28,880 nucleotides of DNA from CAYNRG01 sp047973125 (GCA_047973125.1 JBKEBK010000021.1:1-28880); one strand, 5' to 3'. Counted from the first letter of the stretch, positions 7,187 to 15,541 are shown. Notes: generated by a model not told the origin, from the sequence alone. Numbers and translations: made by a program.

Positions 7187-9298
7187 ATGATAAAAATCGC
7201 ATTAGCTGGAAATCCAAACAGTGGGAAAACTACACTATTTAATGGTCTTACAGGTTCTAATCAATTTGTAGGAAACTGGCCTGGAGTAACTGTTGAGAAA
7301 AAAGAGGGTAAATATAAGAAAAATAAGGATGTAGTAATTACTGATTTACCTGGTATTTATTCGCTTTCACCATATACCTTAGAAGAAGTTATTGCTAGAA
7401 ATTACTTAATTGAAGAAAAACCAGACGCTATCTTAAATATTATTGATGGTACAAATTTAGAGAGAAACCTATATCTTACAACACAGTTAATTGAATTGGG
7501 AATTCCTGTTGTAATTGCTATTAACATGAGTGATGTTGTAGAGAAAACAGGTAGTGTAATAGATACAAAATATATTTCAAGTAAATTTAATTGTGAGGTT
7601 GTATTAATTTCGGCACTTAAAAGTAGTGGTATTATTGAAGCTGCAGATGCTGTTATAAATGTTGTTAAAAGAGATAATAATTCTTGTACTGTAATAAAAT
7701 TTAATGATGAAGTAGAGGATACACTTGTAAAAATTGAGAATGCTTTACCTGAAAATAAATTATTTAATAAGAGATTTTTAGCGATTAAAGTATTTGAAAA
7801 GGATCAAAAGGTTCTTGAAGAAATTGATATTTCAAAATTAAATAATGTTGATGAAGAAATCAAAAAGAATGAAAAGTTATTTGATGATGATTCTGAGAGT
7901 ATAATTATTAATGAAAGATATTTATTTATCACTGAAATGATGAATAATATTTATACTAAGAAATCTGAGAAGAAACTTACTGTTACTGAAAAAATTGATA
8001 AAGTTGTAACTAATAAGTACTTGGGACTACCAATATTTGCACTGGTAATGTTCTGTGTTTATTATATCTCTGTATCAACAGTTGGTGCAATTGTAACTGA
8101 TTGGACAAATGATGTATTGTTTGGTGAGATTGTACCTAATTTCATTGGCAATATCTTAGTATCATTAAATGTTGCTGACTGGCTTCAGAGTCTGATACTA
8201 GATGGTATAGTAGCAGGGGTTGGAGCAGTGCTGGGCTTTGTTCCACAAATATTTGTGTTATTTACATTTCTTGCGATACTTGAAGCATGTGGTTATATGG
8301 CAAGGGTGGCCTTCATTCTTGATCGACTATTTAGAAAATTTGGTCTATCAGGAAAGTCATTTATTCCAATGTTAATTGGTACAGGTTGTGCAGTTCCGGC
8401 AATTATGTCATCAAGAACAATTGATAGTGATCGTGATCGTAAAATGACGATTATGACAACACCATTTATTCCATGTTCTGCCAAGCTTCCAATAATTGCA
8501 CTAATTGCAGGGGCTTTATTTAATGGTGTGTGGTGGGTTGCTCCATCTGCATACTTCTTAGGAATTATCTCAATTATTGTATCTGGAATTATTTTAAAGA
8601 AAACAAAATTGTTATCAGGGAAAACTTCACCATTTGTAATGGAGCTTCCACCATATCATGTGCCGACACTATCAAATGTTGCAAGATCTGTACTAGAGCG
8701 TGGTCTAAGCTTTATTAAAAAGGCTGGGACAGTTATCTTACTAGCATCAATTGTTATTTGGTTTTTATCACAATTTGGTATTGTTGATGGCCAATTTAAA
8801 ATGGTTGAGAATTTAGAAGATGGTTTCCTTGCAGGTATAGGTAATATATTCGCTCCACTTTTCTCTCCTTTAGGCTTTGGAAACTGGAAGGCAACAGTAG
8901 CAACATTTACTGGCCTTGTAGCTAAGGAAAGTGTTGTTGGAACCTTTGGTATCCTTTATGGATTTGAAGAGGTTGCAGAAGATGGTTTAGAAATCTGGAA
9001 TAATATTTCTACTTCATTTACTATGGTATCAGCTTATGCATTTCTAGCGTTTAATCTACTTTGTGCTCCGTGCTTTGCAGCAATTGGTGCAACAAAAAGA
9101 GAGATGAACTCTGGTAAATGGACGGTATATACATTGTTATATCAAACGTTATTTGCTTATGCAGTAGCTTTAATGATATATCAATTTGGAACATTCTTTA
9201 CAACAGGTGTCTATGGATTATGGACATTTGTAGCAGTACTAGTACTGGTTATGATGATTTACTTACTGGTACGACCTAGAAAGGAATTAAGTGAGTAA
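7187..9298 (+). CDS. feoB: Ferrous iron transporter FeoB
   Basis: A 703-residue GTPase-linked membrane permease that imports Fe(II). The N-terminal G domain shows the P-loop GNPNSGKT (8-15), DLPG (53-56) and NMSD (113-116), then the helical NFeoB linker. The membrane core starts near residue 280. Two Cys-containing gate segments are seen: GTGCAVPAIMSSRTI (about 398) and CAPCFAAIGATKREM (about 627). The length is typical for Bacillota. GGAGG inside the end of feoA provides its ribosome binding site, so translation is probably coupled. It overlaps or abuts the small Cys-rich gene downstream. Confidence 0.97.
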   Translation: MIKIALAGNPNSGKTTLFNGLTGSNQFVGNWPGVTVEKKEGKYKKNKDVVITDLPGIYSLSPYTLEEVIARNYLIEEKPDAILNIIDGTNLERNLYLTTQLIELGIPVVIAINMSDVVEKTGSVIDTKYISSKFNCEVVLISALKSSGIIEAADAVINVVKRDNNSCTVIKFNDEVEDTLVKIENALPENKLFNKRFLAIKVFEKDQKVLEEIDISKLNNVDEEIKKNEKLFDDDSESIIINERYLFITEMMNNIYTKKSEKKLTVTEKIDKVVTNKYLGLPIFALVMFCVYYISVSTVGAIVTDWTNDVLFGEIVPNFIGNILVSLNVADWLQSLILDGIVAGVGAVLGFVPQIFVLFTFLAILEACGYMARVAFILDRLFRKFGLSGKSFIPMLIGTGCAVPAIMSSRTIDSDRDRKMTIMTTPFIPCSAKLPIIALIAGALFNGVWWVAPSAYFLGIISIIVSGIILKKTKLLSGKTSPFVMELPPYHVPTLSNVARSVLERGLSFIKKAGTVILLASIVIWFLSQFGIVDGQFKMVENLEDGFLAGIGNIFAPLFSPLGFGNWKATVATFTGLVAKESVVGTFGILYGFEEVAEDGLEIWNNISTSFTMVSAYAFLAFNLLCAPCFAAIGATKREMNSGKWTVYTLLYQTLFAYAVALMIYQFGTFFTTGVYGLWTFVAVLVLVMMIYLLVRPRKELSE

Positions 9299-9299
9299 G

Positions 9300-9455
9300 A
9301 TGATAGAATTTCTAACACAAAATGGTGGTACACTTGTGGTTGGGTTTATATTATTAGTTGTTGTTATCTATATCATCTCTCGCTTGATTATAAATAAAAA
9401 GAAAAAACAGCATTCTTGCTCTGGCTGTAGTGGCTGTGGCACAGATTGTCACTGA
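9300..9455 (+). CDS. FeoB-associated Cys-rich membrane protein
   Basis: A 51-residue ORF directly after feoB. It has one N-terminal transmembrane helix (about 11-31), a run of lysines (33-36) on the cytosolic side, and a C-terminal Cys cluster with C40, C43, C46 and C50 ending in DCH. This is the layout of the FeoB_associated family (PF12669), usually encoded right after feoB and thought to replace FeoC or handle iron at the cytosolic face; its exact role is not established. An in-frame GTG at 9291, overlapping feoB, is closer to the AAGGA site and could be the real start, adding three residues. ATG 9300 fits the usual family N-terminus. Confidence 0.85.
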   Translation: MIEFLTQNGGTLVVGFILLVVVIYIISRLIINKKKKQHSCSGCSGCGTDCH

Positions 9456-9512
9456 AAAAAACTTGTTCGGATTATTTTAGTTAATAATCAAATTATAAAA
9501 TTCTACTGTAAT

Positions 9513-9543
9513 AAAAAATCACCCATGGGCAGGGTGGTTTTTT
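9513..9543 (+). terminator. Terminator of the feo operon
   Basis: AAATCACCC pairs with GGGTGGTTT around a seven-base loop, followed by a T run. Confidence 0.85.
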
Positions 9544-9556
9544 ATATTTAAAGTGT

Positions 9557-9573
9557 TATAATTGTTTTGGAGG
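9557..9573 (+). promoter_or_regulatory. -10 box and ribosome binding site of the deacetylase gene
   Basis: TATAAT (9557-9562) is followed only six bases later by GGAGG (9569-9573) and the ATG at 9581. The predicted mRNA leader is therefore about 12 bases and begins at or within the ribosome binding site. Confidence 0.45.
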
Positions 9574-9580
9574 TTTTATT

Positions 9581-10798
9581 ATGATAAATAATAAGAAAAC
9601 TTTACTAATTGTAATTTCTATAGTGGTAATTGGTATACTGGCGTATTTCCAATTCTTTAATAATAAAGCAGAGATAATTAATACAGAAAATGGTACTATT
9701 ATGTATTATGCTTCAAAAGAGACAAAAGATCTTGATATATTAACTATAAAAGATGAAGTAATAAAAGTATATAAAAATTTAGATTTAGAAAAAGTAGTTA
9801 TCAAAGAAATTTATAAAGAATTTAATGAAGAAATTTCAATGGTGTTATTTGAAGTAAATGATGAAATTGTTTGGGGTTCACTAATTGATAATATTTCTAA
9901 GAATTCAATGTTCTTGCATGATTTTATTTCAGATAAGGCCCAAAAAAGGGTTATTAATGAATTTCAATATATTATAACAAAGGACTACTTTGATAGTAGA
10001 TCATCATCACTATTTGAAGAAATTTATAGCTTAGATTACTTTAAATCTTTTTATATAAATGAAGATAAGTTAATTTTAACTAAATGTGTTGATAAAAATA
10101 TTATTCAATTTTCATTTCCATTAGATGAATTATCAAAAGAGCTTAAATTACCAATAGAAAACCTAAATGAAAAAGAATTGTCAAAGTTCCGTTTTTATGT
10201 TCATGATGATAAAAAGAAAGTTGCACTAACCTTTGATGATGGACCACATAGTACTTTGACTCCGCAAATTATAGATTCACTTTTTAAGTATCATTCACGA
10301 GCAAATTTCTTTGTGGTGGGAAATAGATTTGATGATAATATGGATATTGTATCACAGCTTTTAGAAAATGGTAATGAACTAGGTAATCATACTTGGGATC
10401 ATGCAGATTTAAAGAAATTAAGTTCTGATGAAATCAAGTTAGAGTTTGATAAAACAGATGAGAAAATAAGAAGTATCAGTGATCAAAAAAATATTTTTTA
10501 CCGACCTTCATATGGTGATTATCGAAAAAAAATTAGGGAACAAATAAATGGACCAATTGCTCTTTGGAGTATGGATACTGAAGACTGGAAACTTCAGGAT
10601 AAGGATTTAATAAGTGAGTATGTAATGGATAATGTAAAAGATAAGGATATAATACTACTTCATGATATTCATAAACAGACTCAACTGGCTATTGATATAT
10701 TTCTACCACTTTTAATTGATGAAGGATATCAAATTGTTACACTGGATGATTTAATAGGTGAGATAGATAATGAAAAGATTTATCATAGTGGTAACTAA
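9581..10798 (+). CDS. Membrane-anchored polysaccharide (peptidoglycan) deacetylase
   Basis: A 405-residue protein with an N-terminal membrane anchor (about 8-26), an extracellular region of about 180 residues without a firm family match, and a NodB deacetylase domain from about 212. Carbohydrate esterase 4 motifs are visible: TFDDG, NHTWDH (the HxxxH metal ligands), RPSYG, DTEDW and LLHDIH. Motif 3 is normally RPPYG or RPPFG, so Pro to Ser is a mild deviation with the Arg kept. Such enzymes remove N-acetyl groups from GlcNAc or MurNAc in the wall and give lysozyme resistance (PgdA/PdaC type). The substrate is inferred. GGAGG precedes the start. Its stop codon overlaps that of the converging WYL gene. 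Confidence 0.88.
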   Translation: MINNKKTLLIVISIVVIGILAYFQFFNNKAEIINTENGTIMYYASKETKDLDILTIKDEVIKVYKNLDLEKVVIKEIYKEFNEEISMVLFEVNDEIVWGSLIDNISKNSMFLHDFISDKAQKRVINEFQYIITKDYFDSRSSSLFEEIYSLDYFKSFYINEDKLILTKCVDKNIIQFSFPLDELSKELKLPIENLNEKELSKFRFYVHDDKKKVALTFDDGPHSTLTPQIIDSLFKYHSRANFFVVGNRFDDNMDIVSQLLENGNELGNHTWDHADLKKLSSDEIKLEFDKTDEKIRSISDQKNIFYRPSYGDYRKKIREQINGPIALWSMDTEDWKLQDKDLISEYVMDNVKDKDIILLHDIHKQTQLAIDIFLPLLIDEGYQIVTLDDLIGEIDNEKIYHSGN

Positions 10799-11763
10799 GA
10801 TTGATATGATTTTAGAATTTCATTTGTTTTAGCTACAATGATATTAATTAATTTTTGAGGTTTATTAATTTTTGCTTGATTTCCAAAACCTAAAATCCAA
10901 CTTATAAAACTATTTGAAATTGTAGTATCAAGATTAATGGTGAAGGTATCACCATTAATCTTTTCTAAAAACAAATCATTTCCTAAAAAATCAGTTACAC
11001 TTGAGTAAAGTTGATTATTAAATGTTATTGATACATTTTCAATTTCTCCAAGTGACATTTTAAAGTTAGTACTTATATATTTTTTAATAGATAACTCTTT
11101 TGTAAGCTCATATTTATTTTCTATTTTTACATCTTCTATTTTATCCATACGATAATGAGTTAAGCTTTGATGTTTTTTACTGTAACCGATACAGTAATAT
11201 CGATTATTTTCAAATAATAAACTTAAAGGAATAATATGATAAAGCTCTGCATTTTTTCGATACTTTTTTATATTATTAATTGTTGTATCAAAGTATTTAA
11301 ATGATATAGAACTTTTTTTTATGATGGCTTCTTGTATTTTATCAATTGAATAGTAAATATAAATGTTGTCCTTTTTTTTATCAGATAAAAAAACTTGGTT
11401 TTCAATTACTTCTTTATGGTATTTACTTGTTAAGTTACAACATTTATTAATAAGTTGCTTACTTTTTTTATTACTTAGAAATTGTGATGATGCAATCATA
11501 TCACATATAATTTTAATTTCTACTAAGTCGAGTTTACTATTTGCTAGATAGTAACCCTGTTTTTTACCTCTTATAAATATAATGTCCATGCCCCATCTTT
11601 CAAGAATTTTTATATCATCGTAGATTGACTTTCTCTCAGCACTTATTCCTTTTTGATCTAAATAGTCCAGTATTTCTGGCATACTTAAAATATGATTTTC
11701 ATCACTGTATTTACTAAATAAATCTACAAGGTATAATAACTTAATTTTATTTTCGTTTTTCAT
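10795..11763 (-). CDS. WYL-domain transcriptional regulator (YafY type)
   Basis: A 322-residue protein with an N-terminal winged helix-turn-helix (about 1-65, with the SAERKSIYDDIKILERWG recognition region), a WYL domain (about 140-225, YYCIGYSKKH in place of WYLVGY) and a C-terminal WCX extension. WYL regulators sense ligands, often nucleic acid or small molecules, and can activate or repress. The gene is divergent from the unknown membrane protein at 11850, a likely target. It lacks a Shine-Dalgarno sequence, and a TATATT box lies six bases before the ATG, suggesting a leaderless mRNA. Its 3' end overlaps the deacetylase gene by four bases. Confidence 0.88.
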   Translation of the reverse strand: MKNENKIKLLYLVDLFSKYSDENHILSMPEILDYLDQKGISAERKSIYDDIKILERWGMDIIFIRGKKQGYYLANSKLDLVEIKIICDMIASSQFLSNKKSKQLINKCCNLTSKYHKEVIENQVFLSDKKKDNIYIYYSIDKIQEAIIKKSSISFKYFDTTINNIKKYRKNAELYHIIPLSLLFENNRYYCIGYSKKHQSLTHYRMDKIEDVKIENKYELTKELSIKKYISTNFKMSLGEIENVSITFNNQLYSSVTDFLGNDLFLEKINGDTFTINLDTTISNSFISWILGFGNQAKINKPQKLINIIVAKTNEILKSYQS

Positions 11764-11769
11764 ATATTA

Positions 11770-11799
11770 AATATAACACACTGTCCATCTTTTTGTACA
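11770..11799 (-). promoter_or_regulatory. Putative promoter of the WYL gene giving a leaderless transcript
   Basis: On the minus strand, TGTACA (11799-11794) and TATATT (11775-11770) are 18 bases apart. The ATG at 11763 then falls where transcription should start, and no ribosome binding site is present. Confidence 0.4.
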
Positions 11800-11821
11800 C
11801 TTAAAAATTTATAGTGTGTTA
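11774..11821. promoter_or_regulatory. Inverted repeat in the WYL/membrane-protein divergent region
   Basis: TAACACACT (11774-11782) and AGTGTGTTA (11813-11821) are perfect nine-base inverted arms about 39 bases apart centre to centre. One lies near each divergent start, fitting paired operator half-sites for the WYL regulator. Confidence 0.45.
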
Positions 11822-11849
11822 ATATTTCTTTACTGAAGGAGGATTTATT

Positions 11850-12440
11850 ATGAAAAAATATTTTTTACTAAGTATAATGTTATATAATTTTTCACTATAC
11901 TATGCTGCACACTCTTACAAAAGTGCTGCCATATTCTTGATTGTTTGTGGATTTATGTTGAGTATTATAAATTTAAAAATTAATAGAGTTATTGTTATTA
12001 AATGTTGTTTGATTTATATTTTACAGATGATAATTATTTTAGCAATGGGATTAATTAGTTACAATTATTATGTTATACTCTTTTGCATTTTTTCATCTAT
12101 TAGTGTTGTATCATTTAATAATGAATATTTAAATTTAACAATAAATTTAAGATTAAAAGTTAAACAACTAATAGAAGTTTGGGTAGGCATAATGTTTTTT
12201 CTAATAATCTTTATGGTTTTATTCTTACATCAATATATACCTGACTTTTATTCAACTATATTTTTAAATGGAGCAAATGGTGTTATTCAGCTTATTACTT
12301 TAGTTTACTTACCACTAATATCTTACATTTTATTTAATTGTATGAAATATAGCATAAAAGTTATCCTTACAAGATTTTATATTAGAAATAAAAGTCTTGA
12401 TAAATATCAAAAAGAAGTTGTTTCTAATGTTTTAAAATAG
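11850..12440 (+). CDS. Unknown polytopic membrane protein
   Basis: Not recognised. A 196-residue, very hydrophobic protein with about five or six predicted helices (roughly 3-20, 25-44, 46-68, 70-87, 108-130 and 140-165) and a basic, probably cytosolic C-terminus. It has no conserved charged motif within the membrane that would suggest a transport mechanism. A strong AAGGAGG site supports the start. It sits alone, divergent from the WYL regulator and sharing an inverted repeat with it, so WYL control is the only context clue. No terminator is obvious before the CDF gene, so read-through is possible. Confidence 0.7.
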   Translation: MKKYFLLSIMLYNFSLYYAAHSYKSAAIFLIVCGFMLSIINLKINRVIVIKCCLIYILQMIIILAMGLISYNYYVILFCIFSSISVVSFNNEYLNLTINLRLKVKQLIEVWVGIMFFLIIFMVLFLHQYIPDFYSTIFLNGANGVIQLITLVYLPLISYILFNCMKYSIKVILTRFYIRNKSLDKYQKEVVSNVLK

Positions 12441-12457
12441 AAGAGTTTATAAAAATA

Positions 12458-12482
12458 TGTTAAAATAGAGTACTATGGGGGA
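12458..12482 (+). promoter_or_regulatory. Extended -10 promoter and ribosome binding site of the CDF gene
   Basis: An extended -10 (TGTTAAAAT, 12458-12466) precedes GGGGGA (12477-12482). The upstream in-frame ATG at 12475 lies against this ribosome binding site, so ATG 12490 at seven-base spacing is the better start. Confidence 0.5.
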
Positions 12483-12489
12483 ATTATAT

Positions 12490-13647
12490 ATGGGTGATTG
12501 GATTATAAGAAAATTTGTGAAGGATTATCAAAATGTATCATCTGATCAGGTTAGATCTGATTATGGCAAGGTTAGTAGTTATCTTGGAATTTTAGTTAAT
12601 ATTGGCTTAGCTATCACCAAGAGTGTACTGGGCTTTTTAACAGGCTCTATAGCAATTATATCAGATGCTATTAATAATATCAGTGATGTTGCTAATTGCG
12701 TGGTAGCACTATTTGGATATAAGTTAGCTGCTAAGCCTGCTGATAAAGATCATCCTTTTGGTCATGGAAGAGTTGAATATATCAGTAGCTTATTTATTGC
12801 TGTTGTTATTTTACTGCTTGGAATAGAGTTATTTAAAACTTCTCTTAATAAAATATTTAACCCATCTTCAATAAATGTAAATCCGATTGTAATTTTAATT
12901 TTATTTATCACTGTCATTGTTAAGCTTTGGATGTACTTCTTTAATAAAAAGTTAGGAGACTTAACCAGTAATAAAGTTCTTTATGCAACAGCAACTGACT
13001 CTTTAAGTGATACCCTAGCAACTTCAGCAACGATTATTGCTGCCTTATCGTCTTTTATTACAGATCTTCCCATTGATGGTATTATGGGATTAATTGTATC
13101 GCTTATCATTATAAATTCTGGTATAGGAATTATTAAAGATTCTAGTAATGAATTAATTGGTCAATCAGCAAGTGATGAAACCTTAAAAAGAGTTGAAGAG
13201 ATTCTACAAGAAAGCAAAGATATCTTAGGGTTTCATGATCTTTCAATTCACAACTATGGTCCAGGAAAATTTTTAGGCAGTGTCCATGTTGAAGTTGATT
13301 CTAACTCAAAGTTTCTTGAAGTACATGATTTAGTTGATACAATTGAGCAGAAGATTAGTGAAGAGTTAAAAATTACCATGACTATTCATATGGATCCAGT
13401 ACTTGCAAATACTCAAGATATAATAGGTGCTCAAAATGAGTTGAGTGCTGCTCTTTTAAAAATTGATAATGAATTAAGTTTTAAAAACTTTAGAGTGGTA
13501 GTTTGTCCTAGTAAGACTAACTATATATTTAGCTTAGAAGTTCCTAAAAAAAATAAATTATCTAATGATAATTTAAAATTATTAATTGAAGAAAATCTAA
13601 GTGGTGAAAAGGTGATATCTACTATAATTGACTTTGAAAGAGCTTAG
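12490..13647 (+). CDS. Cation diffusion facilitator metal exporter, probably Mn(II)
   Basis: A 385-residue member of the CDF family. It has six membrane helices, the signature PFGHGRVEYIS after helix 2, and a cytosolic C-terminal dimerisation domain; the extra C-terminal length suggests a second ferredoxin-like segment. The transport-site residues appear to be N62 and D66 in helix 2 (NNISD) and the DxxxD of TDSLSD in helix 5. An Asn-Asp/Asp-Asp set is associated with Mn-type exporters such as MntE, whereas Zn-type members use His/Asp. Mn efflux is therefore preferred, but not proven. The gene converges on a ZIP-family transporter, close to the iron module. The upstream ATG at 12475 adds five residues and is disfavoured. 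Confidence 0.87.
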   Translation: MGDWIIRKFVKDYQNVSSDQVRSDYGKVSSYLGILVNIGLAITKSVLGFLTGSIAIISDAINNISDVANCVVALFGYKLAAKPADKDHPFGHGRVEYISSLFIAVVILLLGIELFKTSLNKIFNPSSINVNPIVILILFITVIVKLWMYFFNKKLGDLTSNKVLYATATDSLSDTLATSATIIAALSSFITDLPIDGIMGLIVSLIIINSGIGIIKDSSNELIGQSASDETLKRVEEILQESKDILGFHDLSIHNYGPGKFLGSVHVEVDSNSKFLEVHDLVDTIEQKISEELKITMTIHMDPVLANTQDIIGAQNELSAALLKIDNELSFKNFRVVVCPSKTNYIFSLEVPKKNKLSNDNLKLLIEENLSGEKVISTIIDFERA

Positions 13648-13656
13648 GCTCTTTTT
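13637..13656 (+). terminator. Compact terminator overlapping the CDF stop codon
   Basis: AAAGAGC and GCTCTTT pair around TTAG, which carries the stop codon, and a T run follows. The T run almost reaches the converging zupT stop. Confidence 0.7.
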
Positions 13657-14448
13657 TTAAACAAATAATAGCAAACTAACTGCCATTACTGCCATTCCAC
13701 TAATTAACCCGTATATTGATAAGTGATGGTTGCCATAATTTCTTGCGGTTGGTAAAAGCTCATCAAGAGAAATAAAAACCATAATTCCAGCTACTCCTGC
13801 AAAAACGATTCCAAAGATAGCATCATTTAAAAATGGCATTAATATTAAATATCCAATTAAAGCACCAATGGGTTCAGATAGACCTGATAAAAATGAATAT
13901 AGAAAAGCTTTCTTTCTTGATCCTGTAGCATGATAAATTGGAACTGATACTGCAATTCCTTCTGGAATATTATGAAGAGCAATCGCTACAAAGATAGGTA
14001 TAGCAATATTGGGGTCTTGAAGGGCACTGATAAATGTTGCTAGTCCTTCTGGAAAGTTGTGGATTCCAATTGCTAAGGCAGTAAATACTCCCATTCTTTT
14101 TAAGTCGCTTTTTGATTTATCTTCTTCACTCATGTGTTGAACTTCATGAGGGTTAGAGTCATGAGGAACTAATTTATCAATTAATGCAATTAGTAACATT
14201 CCACCAAAAAATGCAATGACAGTCACCCATTTTCCTTTAACTAAGCCTAACTCTTTTACAAGAGCTACCTCGGCTTTAAAAAATATTTCAATCATTGAAA
14301 CATAAATCATTACTCCTGCTGAGAATCCTAAGGTTAATGATAAAAACTTTTTATTGTCCTTTTTAGCTGTGAAAGCTAATAAGCTTCCAATACCAGTACA
14401 TAGGCCTGCTACAAGGGTTAAAGTAAATGCGAATATAATATTATTCAT
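13657..14448 (-). CDS. zupT: ZIP-family metal transporter (ZupT/GufA type)
   Basis: A 263-residue protein of standard ZupT length with about eight helices. It carries the two paired metal-site motifs HNFPEGLATF (helix 4) and HNIPEGIAVS (helix 5), whose His, Asn and Glu residues form the binuclear transport site. A His/Asp-rich cytosolic loop (HDSNPHEVQHMSEED) lies between helices 3 and 4. ZupT proteins import Zn and other divalent metals, including Fe and Mn. AAAGGA lies upstream of the start. It converges on the CDF exporter, giving an import/export pair, although their metals need not be the same. Confidence 0.93.
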   Translation of the reverse strand: MNNIIFAFTLTLVAGLCTGIGSLLAFTAKKDNKKFLSLTLGFSAGVMIYVSMIEIFFKAEVALVKELGLVKGKWVTVIAFFGGMLLIALIDKLVPHDSNPHEVQHMSEEDKSKSDLKRMGVFTALAIGIHNFPEGLATFISALQDPNIAIPIFVAIALHNIPEGIAVSVPIYHATGSRKKAFLYSFLSGLSEPIGALIGYLILMPFLNDAIFGIVFAGVAGIMVFISLDELLPTARNYGNHHLSIYGLISGMAVMAVSLLLFV

Positions 14449-14570
14449 AAAATAAATCCTTTCATAATCATCGTTATTGTAGCATTAATTAAATCATAAT
14501 AAAAGTAATATAATTACTGGAAAATAGTGGCTATATATTATAAAATAAGTATATTGTGAGGGAATAATAT

Positions 14571-14906
14571 ATGAATAGATTTTTAAGAGATATTGGATAT
14601 CCGTTTTTAACATTAATTATAGGTGGTTTATTTATTCGCTATTTTAATGGATACTTTTCTAATACAATCCAAATTTTAGTGATTAGTATTATATGTTTTG
14701 CTTTTGGTGTAAGTATTCATCAAGGTAAAAGAAGTAAGGAATGGGTTCATAAGTTTATTGTGGCATTTTTCTTTTTATTCTTTTTATTTTGGGATATGGG
14801 ATATGTGGTATTACCACAGCTAAAATCATTTTTTAATTTAATAGGAATTAGTGGTATTATAATTAAATTATTTTATGTGTTTTGTGGTTGGAACTTTTTC
14901 AAATAA
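14571..14906 (+). CDS. Small unknown membrane protein
   Basis: Not recognised. A 111-residue protein with about four hydrophobic helices (roughly 8-27, 32-50, 60-80 and 88-106) and a basic loop near HQGKRSKEWVHK, probably cytosolic. GAGGGA (14558-14563) precedes the start at suitable spacing, supporting translation. It stands alone between zupT and folT, which are transcribed on the opposite strand. No functional clue was found. Confidence 0.6.
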   Translation: MNRFLRDIGYPFLTLIIGGLFIRYFNGYFSNTIQILVISIICFAFGVSIHQGKRSKEWVHKFIVAFFFLFFLFWDMGYVVLPQLKSFFNLIGISGIIIKLFYVFCGWNFFK

Positions 14907-14927
14907 AAAATATCCACTAGGATATTT
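14904..14927 (-). terminator. Terminator of folT
   Basis: AAATATCC and GGATATTT pair around four bases. On the minus strand a T run follows the stem, which overlaps the folT stop codon. On the plus strand the tail is short, so termination of the opposing gene is less certain. Confidence 0.6.
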
Positions 14928-15495
14928 ACTTAAATGGTAGAATATTGGGACTCTGTTTGATAATGAGTTTCTTTTTTTCTAGGGTAGGAATAACTGCTTT
15001 AAATAGTATTACAAGTAGTAAAATTTCAAATGGTAAAAGAATTGTATTTTTTATAAGGCTAGTTGTAAAGTAAAAGATGAAGCCTTTAGAAAACATCATT
15101 GTTGTCCATACTGATCCCAAAATTGCATTTACAAATAAATTAACACTTAATTTTGCGATAATTATTCTAATGATAGTTATCTTTTTATTGTATAAAAAGA
15201 TTGCGTAGATAAATAATCCAAGCATACTGCTGATTACATATCCAAAGAAGAATGGTCCTGATGGATGAATTAAAAATCCTAATATATCGCCTACAAATCC
15301 ACTTATTAAAGCTGGTATTGGACCAATTATGCATGCTTCACATGCAGCAATCAAAAAAATAAAGTATACTCTTAAATTTCCCGATGATACTGGCAGTGGA
15401 ATAAAAAATGAGCTCATAACAATTTTTATAGTGATAAAAATTGCCATTAGTGATAAGTACTTTACTGATTTTAAGTTTTGAATTGATTTTTTCAT
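14926..15495 (-). CDS. folT: Folate-family ECF transporter S component
   Basis: A 189-residue membrane protein of five to six helices that binds the vitamin for an energy-coupling-factor transporter; the EcfA and EcfT subunits are not encoded here. The segment GDILGFLIHPSGPFFFGY (about 69-86) matches the FolT family hallmark (GFLIFPTGxxFPGF). Start set at ATG 15495 because GGAGG (15505-15501) precedes it; the longer in-frame start at 15531 would lie upstream of this site, in the leader hairpin. A tetrahydrofolate riboswitch in the leader independently supports folate as substrate and predicts shut-off when folate is plentiful. Confidence 0.9.
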   Translation of the reverse strand: MKKSIQNLKSVKYLSLMAIFITIKIVMSSFFIPLPVSSGNLRVYFIFLIAACEACIIGPIPALISGFVGDILGFLIHPSGPFFFGYVISSMLGLFIYAIFLYNKKITIIRIIIAKLSVNLFVNAILGSVWTTMMFSKGFIFYFTTSLIKNTILLPFEILLLVILFKAVIPTLEKKKLIIKQSPNILPFK

Positions 15496-15514
15496 ATTGT
15501 CCTCCGTTTCCGCA

Positions 15515-15533
15515 ATGTGAAAGGAGATCACAT
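15515..15533 (-). promoter_or_regulatory. Leader hairpin with anti-Shine-Dalgarno loop (expression platform candidate)
   Basis: ATGTGA (15533-15528) pairs with TCACAT (15520-15515). The loop TCTCCTT contains CTCC, complementary to the GGAG of the folT ribosome binding site about ten bases downstream. This suggests translational control by the riboswitch. Confidence 0.45.
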
Positions 15534-15541
15534 ATTTGGAA

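Noticed and set aside
8530..8718. 62-residue ORF inside feoB
   Set aside because: A shadow of the conserved FeoB membrane core without its own ribosome binding site.
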